A stretch of DNA of 64,000 nt from Strongylocentrotus purpuratus (Eukaryota; Echinodermata; Echinoidea; Camarodonta; Strongylocentrotidae). Where the stretch lies: positions 23,700,923 through 23,764,922 of the forward strand of contig NW_022145597.1 in assembly GCF_000002235.5 (NCBI RefSeq), given 5' to 3'. Shown piece after piece: positions 24,112 to 36,051 of the stretch. The position numbers and the translations under genes were made by a program. Below the pieces are notes generated by a model. The model did not search any database. It had not been told where the DNA came from and worked only from the letters and a program-made list of their open reading frames with translations. Positions within the stretch are counted from its first letter, which is position 1. The number at the start of each line of letters is the position of its first letter.

Positions 24112-24307
24112 TTAAAAGCTCATCTGTACTAGTTTAGCCAGGGGATTAGACCTCCCTGCAAGGTCACTGACAGGTGGTTATCTCATCAAATCAGCTCTCA
24201 ATTAACATGAGAAAAAGAGGATCATGGAGGACCAATAGGCACCGATTAGGCATTGTTTGCTATAATATAGGGCGCAAGTAGCTATAAGTAGTGCGGTGGG
24301 GCTTTAA
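24112..24307 (+). mobile_element. TTAA-flanked MITE, copy 2 of 3
   Basis: Bounded by TTAA at 24112-24115 and 24304-24307. The left end reads AGCTCATCTGTACTAG; the right end, reverse-complemented, reads AGCCCCACCGCACTAC, giving imperfect inverted repeats of about 20 bases. It is close to copy 1 along its length. No coding capacity. Confidence 0.8.
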
Positions 24308-25380
24308 CCTTAATTTCGTTACTCAGTAAAGGTTTATATAAAAGTGAAACAAATACTCCCTTGCCTGTTGTGACTATTAACTTACTTAAAACACTAGGTT
24401 TAATCTTAGTAATTGATTAAATTTGAGTAATAAAGGGTATTAGGTACTAAAAATCGTAGAGAAACTGACAACTGAATGTGCAATTCATTACATGACTTGA
24501 CGATATCGATTTATTTTACGAAAACATATGTCATAATAGTTTATGCAGTGTCTCGTTACTATGACAACAATATTTGTTGAATCGTCTGCGACTGAATTAC
24601 ATCATAATCATTGCGCCTAAAATTGGCACACCTTAACGTTTAAAATCAAAGGTTTCCAAGCAGGCGGTGACGAACAGTTTAAGAAGAGGGGTGCTCAAAT
24701 GACTCAAGTTGGGCAAGGATGGATCCAGGATTTTGTGAAAAGAGGGGGCAAAATACTTTTTTTTAATGGTAGTGAGAGAAAAAAGAAAAACAAAATGTCA
24801 TCAGGATCGATTTATTTTTTCTTCTTCTGATAAACAATTTCAAAAAAGTCATAACTTCAAAAGTTAGCACATTATTTGCCTTGCGTACAAACGTTATGCC
24901 ACTTGGGTTTCAAAATAGGGGCACTGGACGATTGTAGGCCTACCCCCACCCCCCCCCCCCCCCAAAAAAAAAAAAAATCCCCCTCCCTCCCCCAACCTCA
25001 ACTTTCCTGGGGCCCTGTACAAATCTTTAAAGCATCTCGACTTCCCAAATGATTCAGCTTCTGCGACCCACCTAACCGAATTACGACAAATGTCGCTTTG
25101 CGGTCACTACAATTTGCGGGTAAATTTCATGAATGAACGCAACTCTTTGCATCCCATACGTGTACACTATTGGAAGGGATAGGAGGCAAACATACAAGAC
25201 TCTCCGTTGTTGTCGATTTCTAGGTAAACTCTTTTGATGTTACTGAAAAAATAAATAGATAAATGTCTATCACAGATGGATAGTGACGTGTATGGAAGAA
25301 TCCAGATGACAATGACATTTCCCGACTGGCAGAAGTAGGTCCTAGGTCATTCTAAAACCTTAATCATTGTAATTATTCAT
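24308..25380. other. Intergenic DNA with a C/A homopolymer block
   Basis: No gene is seen. A TGGATCCAGGATTTT phrase at about 24720, followed by a GGGGGC run and a purine-rich stretch, resembles the ends of another dispersed G-tract repeat (compare GGATCCGCCCCTG near 39755). A C-run and A-run lie at about 24945-24977. Confidence 0.45.
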
Positions 25381-25480
25381 CATAATAATAATATTCCGCT
25401 TTTATATAGCGCTTAATACATCTACGATGTCTCTAAGCGCTTTACAGATATACCATTACCCCGGTCATTGGATTCAATAC
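25381..25480 (-). repeat. SINE 3' tail fragment (family A, L2-like tail)
   Basis: Read on the minus strand: GACCGGGGTAATGG, then AAGCGCTTAGAGAC, then AAGCGCTATATAAAAG and a TAT/ATT-rich end. The order matches the tail of the copy at 49.2 kb. GCGCTATATAAA tails are characteristic of L2-clade LINEs and the SINEs they mobilise. Confidence 0.7.
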
Positions 25481-28045
25481 TTTTGTGCGTAGTTTTCTGA
25501 TACAGAATAACCCATTAATGTTCACATTAATTACGATTCCAAAGATATAATGATGATGTATCTCCTTGTCAGATTTAAGAGAGGCCAGTGCCTCAGCCCC
25601 TTGCCTCAGCCCCTTGAACCAAATTGGCATATGTTAAGTACACAACATCAATAACCACAACCACTACAACAATAACAACAACATCAATAACAAAGTGCCT
25701 CTTTTTTGTTAATTTGTGCAGGACTCTGACCCGCCCACGACCCTCCTATTCCGCCCCTGATTCATATTATGAATAAACTTGGATGATCTTCTCTGAATGA
25801 TCAGATAAAAAAAATATAAAACATAAAACATCAAATTAATTTCGAGCTAATAAAGCACCTTTCTCGGATCAAACCTTCCTGAACTGGTACCCGTTTCACA
25901 AAGCCTTTTTTCAAGGACAAATTACAAAAATCAGTCACAAATCTGCTGATAACTAATCAGAAGCAAGGATTTCACTAGCTTATAACAAAAACTGTCATTT
26001 GTCACTGATGATAAATTTTGTGGTACACCCCCTGACCACACAGAAATCAAAGTCGTATTCAAATAGTCTAAGATCCTATTAAAAGTGCACACAACCTCCT
26101 TTTTCGTGGCTTAAAAGTTGAAACCTCTAAGTCAAGGAAATAGATTTGATATAAGCTCCTTACCGGAAAAAAGCTAAAAGTCACAAACACCAAGTTTCGA
26201 TATATACAACCTTCAAGTATTAACCTACGTCCAAGTCCAGGCATATGATTATACACTCCAGACTGGACACACAAAAAAATATGATCTAATTTACTGAAAA
26301 TGCTTATTCATGTAGAATATGGTCCTGGGTTCCCTTTAAAACGAGAAATAATGATATTCCCCCAGAATCTGTTGAATCTGATTCGAATTTCGAAGACTGC
26401 TAAAAAATAGAATTTGCCATACGAATCTTTTTAGGACAATCCAACCTTGAACGAGCTTAATTAAATGGGGGAAAAAAATCATAGAAATAGATCGTTAAAA
26501 TTCTTAAACGAATTTGGACACACAATGAGATAGTGATGAGTTTTCTGCAATCCTTCAAATCAGCTTGTTAATGCGGTTGACTTCCCTCTTCAGAAAGGAA
26601 ATGAAGTTGAACTAAACAAATAAAAATTTGGGCAAAAAATGGAGAAAAAACAACATTGGAAGCGGTAGTCCCGAAAATTGAATAACGTCTCAATAATGTA
26701 GAAATATTTGTTGTTACTTTTCAGTGTATACCCAGTTTTAGGACAGTTTTGCAACTTTGCATGCTCGCCGAAATAACTAACTTACTTTCCATTGATAGAT
26801 AACCCAGGCTGGTTTTAAATACCCGGCCTCTCCGGGGCCATGAGACAGACAAAACAAAGAAATACGTAGGGAAATATAGGATCGAAAAACATCCCACAGA
26901 ACCGGCAGCCCATGGAACCGACAAAAGACAGACATGGGAAAATGAAGATCTATAGAAAAGTATCGGACTCATTGGCCGTCGCTCTAATGTGCCTTCTAAA
27001 TCGTTGTGAGAAGGCCCACGAGACCGAGGTGTAGTAGGTTGTCGGTGTAATGGGCTGCTGTATTCTCCAAAATACAACTGTATACATTTTCAGAGCTCAA
27101 TATTCTATTTCAACCTAGGCTTTCTTCTTTGCTTGTATGTTTGTTTGTATGTGTTTTAGTTTGTTTGTTTTGTTAGTCACGGAAATCGCTTTTTTTAATT
27201 AGGAAATATATTCAATTTTATTTGAACTAATCCTGGACTGCTGTGACGACATTCTTTGGTTCATAACTTGACAACGTCTAAACAAATTGTCCATAGGCTT
27301 CCATGAGCGAATCAAGTTAAAAATAATTGTCCATCAAATTTAATTTATTCTCTCATGAAAACCATGAGATATTATTATATTTCGACAGATATAAACCTGG
27401 CATGTTTACAGGACCTTACCTAAGCTTGTTTATACTTCATTTAGTCATAACGTAACCAGACTAGACTTTTTTCTCTCACGACTATTTTGTCCTAACTTTA
27501 TTTCGTCAAATATTTAGGGTTACTGTCAGGGTTTCAAGTGTGATAAGGATATAGGTTTAGGGTTAGGGTTATGTAAAGTGTTTAGTTCAGGGCTTATTAA
27601 TTCGCCTTATGTAGAAGAGTTACCTGGGACAAACGGGAAGAAGAATCGTGGGAAAAAGTGTCATAGATCAATTTAGAGTTATTCACACGTTTCAGCGCGT
27701 TCAGGTAATGAGGCGATAGATTAAACTCAACATTGAATTTGTGGTATCGCGAAAACCGCAATGTTACGGCTAATTTCACCTCTATGTGCGCGTCAAAACC
27801 TCCAAACATTTTGGTAATGAACTTCTTGACAAGTCGAGATATGAACCGTGTTTTGAAAGCCGAACAAATCATATTTTAAATTGATGTATTAGAATCGACA
27901 ATGAATTTTGATTGAATGTTTATTTAGGAACAACCTGAAACGTGCATCGCTAAAAACACTAATGACCTTAACCTGTCAGCAGTGTTATGGTGCCGTGCAA
28001 AAGAAAAAGTAAATTGCTCGCCCCTGTGTTTACCTCAAAGTCTAC
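25481..28045. other. Intergenic DNA, no gene recognised
   Basis: The minus-strand frame at 27597-27872 (91 codons) has no recognisable domain and is not called. A short interstitial telomere-like TTTAGGGTTAGGGTTA lies at 27555-27570. A GAGACCGA / GTCGGTG motif pair lies near 27022-27045. Otherwise featureless. Confidence 0.45.
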
Positions 28046-28310
28046 TACAGTGGCGTAGCCCAACGGAAGGGGGGGGGGGGGCACATGGGCACATATATGC
28101 CCCAATTTAATAACATGGAAGGAAGAAAAGGGGAATAGTGTTCATTAAGAGAGAGAGAAAGAAAAAAGTTAACAGAACAACATTTAAACAAAAAACCAAG
28201 AAGTAGATGAATACTCCCGTGCACTCACATCACAGCTTCCACCTAGTAGCATAACTAACTAGTAAGACACCGCCCCTCCCCATATTCCCTCCCCCATAGA
28301 CCATACATCC
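28046..28310 (+). repeat. G-tract element copy
   Basis: ACAGTGGCGTAGCCC, a G-run of about 14 at 28068-28081, GCACATGGGCACATATATG and a purine-rich stretch at 28115-28165 follow in family order. The right end is probably in the C-rich phrase at 28268-28300, but no clean boundary is visible. Confidence 0.5.
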
Positions 28311-30022
28311 ACGCGACGCAAAATAATGTTAAATCGTTGTCTTCTAAAATGAAAAAAACGGAGAATAATAATCAGCCAGTGATGCAAGAACACAACACAA
28401 TATTGCAGGAAAACAAAAAAAAATTACATGCGTCTTTTCTTCAAAAGAATTTTGGCAAATCATGTTGTGTCGGAACATTCATCATTAAAAGTGGAAGAGA
28501 ATGAATTACCTTTAAGTTGATTTCTTGAAAGTCTCTGCGATCTTGATTCAGTGAACATAAAAAGACTCATGTATATACATGTATGCAACTAACTTGCGAT
28601 AAAGCCATAACCATAGTGCTCCTTGTTTTGGAATTGAGCAGTTTTACCAGTGCCATATCACAAGCACCTTGCTCCACATATCGAGAATATCATCTCAATT
28701 TTCAGCGCCGAGGGACTGCATAATAACACGGTACACGACTGTATCTCCATGGAGAACAGAAAAATATAAATTTCGTTTTTGGTGGGAAAAATTTGAGGCA
28801 ATATGAGAAGTTTGGTTGGATATTTGACAATTTTGACATATTTCAGTCAAATTTCACAGCAGTGAAATTTCATCTCAACGCTCATGTGTGGTTTTGTGAT
28901 TTTACCAGTGCGATAGGTTGCAGAACTTTCAATTTTGGTCAATAAATATATTTTGTACGCTGATATAGTGTAACCACAACAGTAAATGGATTTGTTCAAA
29001 CGACCTGTTTTGAATCAACATTTCCGATGACAATTTTCAATTTGCTTGAAATTTAGCATAACCTGAAGTATGCGAATGTTTTTGTTTATAAAGATTACTC
29101 TCAACTGACGTTTAACAACTAACTGGATTTGAACATTACGATCCAGTATAAAGGGCTCAAGATATGCACTGTATTAGGCTCTATGTTTATAGTAACGCGA
29201 TCGCAAAATACTTTAAACACAACAACAAGAACGATAACAAATTCAAGCCATTTTAATAGCCAGGTGCGTCATATTCTAAAATGTGCAAATATGACAGTGA
29301 CATAATCAAAGCGTGATCTTTAAAGGTGCTATAAACGGAGTATTTAGTTGACTTGTTAATAATGTTTGCCCCATAGTTCCCTGCACGCTTTGAGAATAAG
29401 AGTTTTTTCTGGCACCTTAACTTTCGACATTAAAGTGCTATGCGTAGTTGCTTTAATTTTTGTCAATCGTTATTTTTTTAGTGTGTCTTGCATGAGATGA
29501 CACTAAAATTTGCCAGCGCAGGAAAAAATAGTCTTTGTTGTTGTTGAAAACAGAAGATGGGTACATATAAAACTCTAATAATCAATTTCTTTTTTAAGAT
29601 TATTGTTGTTTTTGTTATTGTTTTGTTTTGTTTTGTTCGTATTAGAATGTACTGTAGTTGATGCCTGTTTACCGTTAAACTCATTAACTACATGGCAGAA
29701 GATCATCATGTTTCTTTCGAGAAAAAAATGGATGTGTGAATTAATGTTGGCAAACCTGTTGACACTTCACTCTGAAAATAATCTAGAATAACTTCCTCGG
29801 TGTATTCCCTAGGGCGGAAGTCAAATCGGCAACGCGATCTCCCAGACGGGTTCGAAAATATTCTATCGCTTATTTTAGGTTGAGCAAGTCGTAGGTGCGA
29901 AATGTCATCATTCAATCAGTTAGATGACGTCATTCTAAAGCCCGTGACGAAACAATCAATTGATTAGTGACGACATTGCAGTGAAGATGGTCTTAAAGTT
30001 AAAATGATGTAACCGCCAATCG

Positions 30023-30066
<44 letters not shown>

Positions 30067-30589
30067 TCTCTGTGTATTAATGTTTTACATGTCTGTTTTA
30101 ATAATTCAAAACATCAATAGAGAGAGCCAAAAACTGAAACGCGATTACTCTGCGTGAGTGTGCGCGCGCCTGTGTGTATGTACAGGGGGGGGGGGGGGGG
30201 GGGGGGGGGTAGGAGGGCGGGAGATTCACACAAGTGTTCTTTCTATAGTAGATCGGATGCTATTTTGGCATGATCAATCCACTCATACCTCATATGGGGA
30301 TTATTATTCCACAAAATCTATTGCGATTATTCAAGTGGCTTGCAAATTTCTGTCCTTCACTTTTTCCTGTTATTTGAAGGAATTTGACAGGATCCTTCAC
30401 GAATCCATTAAGATGTCACAATTGTGATTAAACAGCTCAAAATATGGGTCACTCTCGATCATTAAAGGTACTAGCACTGAGCACTATTTATCTCGACGAT
30501 TAGACTTTTCAAGCCTTGTTCAACTATGAAGCGGTCTTCTTTTATAATTGAACCCCCCCCCCCCCAAAAAAAAAAAAAAAATAGGCTCG
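28311..30589. other. Intergenic DNA with small hairpin and microsatellites
   Basis: A 9-base perfect stem with a 4-base loop lies at 28849-28870 (AAATTTCAC / GTGAAATTT). (CT)n lies at 30023-30066, a G-run of about 26 at 30184-30209, and a C/A block at 30551-30582. No gene is seen. Confidence 0.5.
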
Positions 30590-30870
30590 TATTCATGGAA
30601 ATCTTGCTTCGGCGTAGTCCCTGCGTAGGTTATTAGTAGGCTGGCGTACGATGGCGTATGGTTACGTTACTTACGTACCATGTGCATAGGTACATCTCGC
30701 TTTACCCTGTACCCTTTACGTCCCTCAACGTATAGCTACGTAGGCCAGCGTAGGGCAGCGTACGCTCGGCATAGTCGGTACGCAACACTTCGCAACTCTA
30801 CGTATGGCTTGGTGTGAAACTCGATACAGAAATGTTAATCGTAGGGTATTACCCTGACGTCATCTGAAGG
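30590..30870. repeat. CGTA/TACG-rich repeat cluster
   Basis: The words GCGTA, TACG and CGTACG recur many times in about 250 bases, in phrases such as GGCGTACGATGGCGTATGG and CCAGCGTAGGGCAGCGTACG. The density recalls subterminal arrays of DNA transposons. Only weak inverted similarity was seen between GTATTCATGGAAATC on the left and the right edge, so an element is suspected but not delimited. Confidence 0.4.
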
Positions 30871-31008
30871 AAAAAAAGAATAATTTGCTTTTCATTCACC
30901 AGATAAGAACCCCCCCCCCCCCCCCCCTTGAAGATGGTACTATGACGGTTTGGATCCTAATTGAGGTATATTTTTTTGCAACAGCGAGCCACGAATTGGC
31001 ATGTCTAG

Positions 31009-31232
31009 GAGGCTGTTCACACCGGCAGAGATAGCGCGGTCTAGCGCGCGCTATCTCTGCGGTGTGGAAGGTACAACGTCGTTTCGGTCCGCCCAACAGC
31101 GAGCCACGGCGAGCCAAAACGGCGTGCCAGTACTGGAGCACCTCTTGGGGGTGGTCCACGAGAGATAGCGCGGCCTAGCGCGCGATAGAGCGCGCGCTAG
31201 ACCGCGCTATCTCTGCCGGTGTGAACAGCCTC
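31009..31232. mobile_element. Nested-hairpin MITE with TAG target duplication
   Basis: 224 bases flanked on both sides by TAG (31006-31008 and 31233-31235). The ends are inverted repeats of more than 40 bases beginning GAGGCTGTTCACACCGGC and continuing into AGAGATAGCGCGGTCTAGCG. Each arm is itself internally palindromic: AGAGATAGCGCG pairs with CGCGCTATCTCT inside the same arm. The phrase ACAGCGAGCCACG occurs both inside (about 31095) and just outside the left end (about 30981). No protein is encoded. A 3-bp target duplication would suit a Harbinger-type transposase; that is inference. Confidence 0.8.
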
Positions 31233-31235
31233 TAG

Positions 31236-34200
31236 GTAATTTAACTCCGCTCCCTGGTTAATTAAACACACCTTCAAAAACTTCATCTAGAAATCTCTTT
31301 GCCCACACGTCTGTACTTCTTATTATCTCATTCTCAAAGAAAATCTTTTATTTGGGGTAAAGCCAACTAGTAGTATGTGCCATGCACTGTCAGAAAAATT
31401 CCCCATCCCGTGTGTATTGGGTTTTTACAGACGTGTATCAATCAGATATGATTATTTACGTCTGGGGACCGACCTTTAAAACGTCACCATTCGAAAGACG
31501 TGACTCAGTTTCGAACCTGTGTCCTCGGCTGAATCAGTTTGTAACTTCCAATGTTAGCCGGATTACAGGCGCACGCCACAACGCCGCATCCATGTATAGT
31601 TTATACACATGGAGTTTTAATATTATTCATAGTGAGGCAGGAAGGTCATCAACTTTAATGTAAGAATATCTTTCCATCTTTTCTCTCTCTTCTTTTCTCT
31701 CTCTCTCTCTCTCTCTCTCTTGCCCTCTCTCTCTCGCCCCCCCCTCTCTCTCTATCTCTCTCTTTTTTTCTGTCCCCTTATCTCTGCCCCCTTCAATTCA
31801 ACAAAAATTTACACAGAGTAACACAAGTTTAATCCAGTTCCTGAAATATGGTGTTTCAGTTTCGATTAAAACATAATAGTGTCATTGTGACGTCAAAAAC
31901 GTCATAGATTTATCAATACCTTTTATTATTCATCACAATACTGTCATGATGCTGGTAATAAAGCGGGCAGTATTTTCTATTTACTGTTTTGTATCTTTAA
32001 TTATTGCACGATTAATCAAGCGGGGACATAACCAAGGTTAATCAATTAGATTTTTTATCCTCCCGAAAATGAGCAAAAACAAAATAATCAATGCTTTCTT
32101 CGAATAGAGCTGTTAATATTGCCACTGCCTCACACCCGTAGAACAGGTTTGAAGTCACTTTCGCATAAAACAATTCGGCCTGTTTGATTAATATTTCCGT
32201 TTTTTAAATTGTGAAGTGAATCGAATATATATACATTTAAAAAGAAAGGTTCCTGATAGTTGACACTTACAGAATTATTGTGGCGTCAAAAATATCTCAC
32301 CTTCGACTGTCAAAATGTCTCGACAAAGAAAACAGAATTCAAGATTTGTATTTCATGAAATATCACATTAAGGAAGTAATCCTTTTTGGCTCAAGTACAA
32401 AGAAATGAAATTAAAGACAATACATAACTTGAATTCGTCATAATAGCCATTTTCTTGTCTTCCTGTCAATGCGATGTGGCCAAGGAGAAGGTGAGGTGTT
32501 GAATGATCCTTACTGACAGATTGAAGCCAACGGATAATCAAATTGGCAACACTAATTCCTAGTGTGAAAAGAAAAGAAATAAAGAAAGAATTTTTGGAAA
32601 TTGTATTGTTTCGCAGACAAGGAGTTTGTTTCTTTAAATTAAAGCAATTGATTTTGATAAGTTAATCATGTGATTTGTCAAAGTAACGTTTGGCTATTTT
32701 TTTACCTGCACGCTATAGGGTATGGTTATTGTTTGTGATTTGTTTGTTTGACTATTTTTTCGTCGTCTTTTCACCGGCGTGTCAGATAAAATCAATGAGA
32801 ACTATCTTTAATATGAGCTATTGAAATGTACTAAATTGGAATGAGTCTTTATCCTTTTTATATTGCAGCTCTGATACTGAAATTTAGAAATGTCAACGAC
32901 ATTTAACTGAAAGATGACTACGTGATTATTGACTTCCCTTCAGGTTATCTACTGTGGTTATTTGAAGAAGAAAAATCTTTCTTTTCGTTGGAAAGAAAAA
33001 GATTATTTCGTAAAGATCAGAGAAGTGGAATATTGGAACGAGGGATGAAATAATCACTCGGGCTTGTGGTCGGTTTGGTTGTGTAACGTTCATGCCTAAT
33101 TTATCAACTAGGCAACGCGCTACGCTTGGCCTATCTTGTGACAGAACGTGTTTTACGTTCAACCAATGAAAGAAGGCCAAAAGGAATTCCTGAAAGACTT
33201 TTGCCTCAGACAAGTGCTTCGGGAGAAGTGAAAAGTTGAGGGAGGAAAGCAGATCACTTTATTAAAGGGATTATTGCTTAATCGCGTAAACAAGGTTGTG
33301 AGGACGTGATTATACAATGCTTATGGAAAAAAAAAATGTCGTAATGAAATTAAATCAATCAAATCAAACGCAATCTTGCGTGTGTATTGTCACAACTACG
33401 TACAAGTTATCCCTCAATTTTTTTTACAAAAAATATTTCTTTTACTGATCCTGAATTCTGAAACGATTTGAATAAATTCTTTTAAGAATGCCTTTCAAGA
33501 TCAGCATTTGCTCATACTATGAAGAGAATAGTCTTATATACAATCTCTTTAGCAAATATCGTTCATTCCATTTATGTTCGATATTGCGTTAGATATTATT
33601 ATGGCGTAATTGTCATGTACCGGAAATACCACTATGACGTGTAACTTATTAAATGATAAACTGAGAAAAAGATAAAACTTGGCAAGCGCCAAATAAAAAC
33701 TCGTAATTATCACCTAGGCGTTTCCATCAAAACAAATATTCATGTTATCTCAATATATTCTAACTCGAAACCCGTATAGTTAAAGAACATTTTCTTCTAT
33801 TTAAAAACAAAAACTTTGAGCCAATCAAATGAAGCCATACAGGGAAAGTTAAAATACATGTGCAACCACAAAAACAATGCTGTAGAAGAACTGAAAATTC
33901 GAAGGAGATACAATTGTTTTTAAAGGGTTTCTATGCTGAAAGATTCTTAAACAAACGTTGATGATGGGAGAGGGGTTGGGTGGGAGGGGGCTTGTTTAAA
34001 TATAATTTGCGAATATGAGCTATAGGGTAGGTATGTATTGGGTGTCCCAATCCTATGATGCTTTGTATGAAATAGGTCTCACCCCCCCTTTTTTTTTTCC
34101 TTTGCTATAGAACTTATCTAACTCCGTCCCTTTTTATTTTTAATGTTTTCTTTATTTTTGTTCGGTCTGAATTCTGTCTGATGTCGGTAAGATCAAATGA

Positions 34201-35079
34201 AATATCAATCTATGTATTTCTCTTTATTTCTTATCATCACTTCATCAACACAGCTTTTGGTCATATCTGACTACATTATGCACTCGAAATATCATATCTA
34301 TCAAATTGACAAAAGACTGCATTTGCTCTTATATGCATGTAATAATGGAATTGGAACTGTAGTCACGCAATGTAAATGAAAGTCAGGAATACGGCTTTAA
34401 AAATGATTTATTTCCAAGATGGCACAGAAAGATAAATGATTTACCAAAACATTATTTATTTGAATTGTATTCAGTGTACTCATTTACACCGCGAATTAAT
34501 ATCTATTTCATGAAAGTTTCATTTTCTGATTGAAGCGGCAAAACAAATCTTAACAACAAAGGAAGATTAATATCTAGCTCGAATAAATAACAATTTCACA
34601 ACAGTTGAAGAGCCTTTTCTCATGTCAGATTGATTTTTCGTTAAATATAGTACACTACCTGATAACCTATATTTGAACGGTTAGCATAAATATGAATTGT
34701 TACAAATAACGAGATTGTTATCAAAACGTAAGTTTAGCAAATATTTGATTGCCCAATGAGGGGAAGAATAGAAAATCTAGAACTTGTTTAGATTCAATTA
34801 AGGATATCGCCAGCGACCTTGGCCCAATTTAGAAAAGCTGAGTTTTCTACGAGAAAATTGGATTATGGAAAAAAATTACGTACCTTGTGAGATGATAAGA
34901 TATAATTTAACAATTCGTGTGTATAATGGACGGGGCAAATAATACATTTCCGTTTGAATAATCAATAGTAACATCTGGAAATAGGACAAAATAAACGGAT
35001 AATAGCTAAACGCAGTTTCGTTTACATAGATTGTTATGTTTTATTCCATGGCGATCTCCATCCCCCTTTTCTTTTCTTT

Positions 35080-35123
<44 letters not shown>

Positions 35124-36000
35124 CTCCAGCTATCATGAAATGTGTAATTATACAATGTTCGTGACGAATTAAGGTCATCAGTTAACGATGTTTCACTTTT
35201 AAAAAAGCAATGACACCAACTCCATCTTTAAAGAGCTTGAGGTATCTGATTCCTTACAGTTTAAGCCATAAAATGTAAGCATGTATGAATCACATTCAAC
35301 TTGATATGATGGGACATGTATATGGAGGAAAAAATGACCGAAAACAGAAACAAAACCAATACAAGAAGCAAAGAAGACAGACGATAAGGGTACTTAGGCA
35401 CTTTAAAATCGGGTCGTGGGCAGCACAAAAAGTATTTCATTAAACCAAAGGATGTCTCACCTCCCTGCTTACAGTATCAAAATAGCGCAGAGAAAGAAGC
35501 ATAGACGCAATGAAATTTTTAAAAGGAAGAAACTATCAAAATAGTAGCAAGAAGCAGTGCACAGTAGCGCGCCAATTGAGACGTCATCTTTCACGCAGCG
35601 CAGTGTACGCAAAACCAGTTGCATGCATTATAACAAATTAGGACGTCATTCCAATTCTAAAAGTGAGTTTGACCCAAGATGGTAAGGAAAGATATACACG
35701 TATAGATTGCTACACTTTGACAGCTAATTTGTTAGAAAAGTATATCTATAAAAGGTTTATAACTCGGGTATGACAGTGTTTCTATATATATTCACTAGAT
35801 TGAGATCAACGATTATGCACTGCAGACAATCCGAACATTTGCAAAACCACCACCTCATACTTGACAGTGTAATATCTTGATAAATGTTCATGTTGCCTGT
35901 AATGTTTCTCCAATGGAATAACAAAAACAAAAACAATTGAAGGGTTTTGAAGGATACATCATTTTTCAACACCTGGCAATCGCACAGAGAGACAGAGAGA
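31236..36000. other. Long AT-rich stretch, no gene recognised
   Basis: (CT)n tracts lie at about 31680-31765 and 35082-35120. The minus-strand frame at 32926-33213 (95 codons) looks coding-like in its first 55 residues but matches nothing recognisable and has no splice support. Otherwise no structure is seen. Confidence 0.45.
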
Positions 36001-36002
36001 AA

Positions 36003-36051
<49 letters not shown>

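Noticed and set aside
27597..27872. 91-codon minus-strand frame
   Set aside because: Ends in ordinary-looking sequence, but no family recognised and no promoter or exon context.
32926..33213. 95-codon minus-strand frame
   Set aside because: Plausible start, but no domain, signal peptide or splice support.
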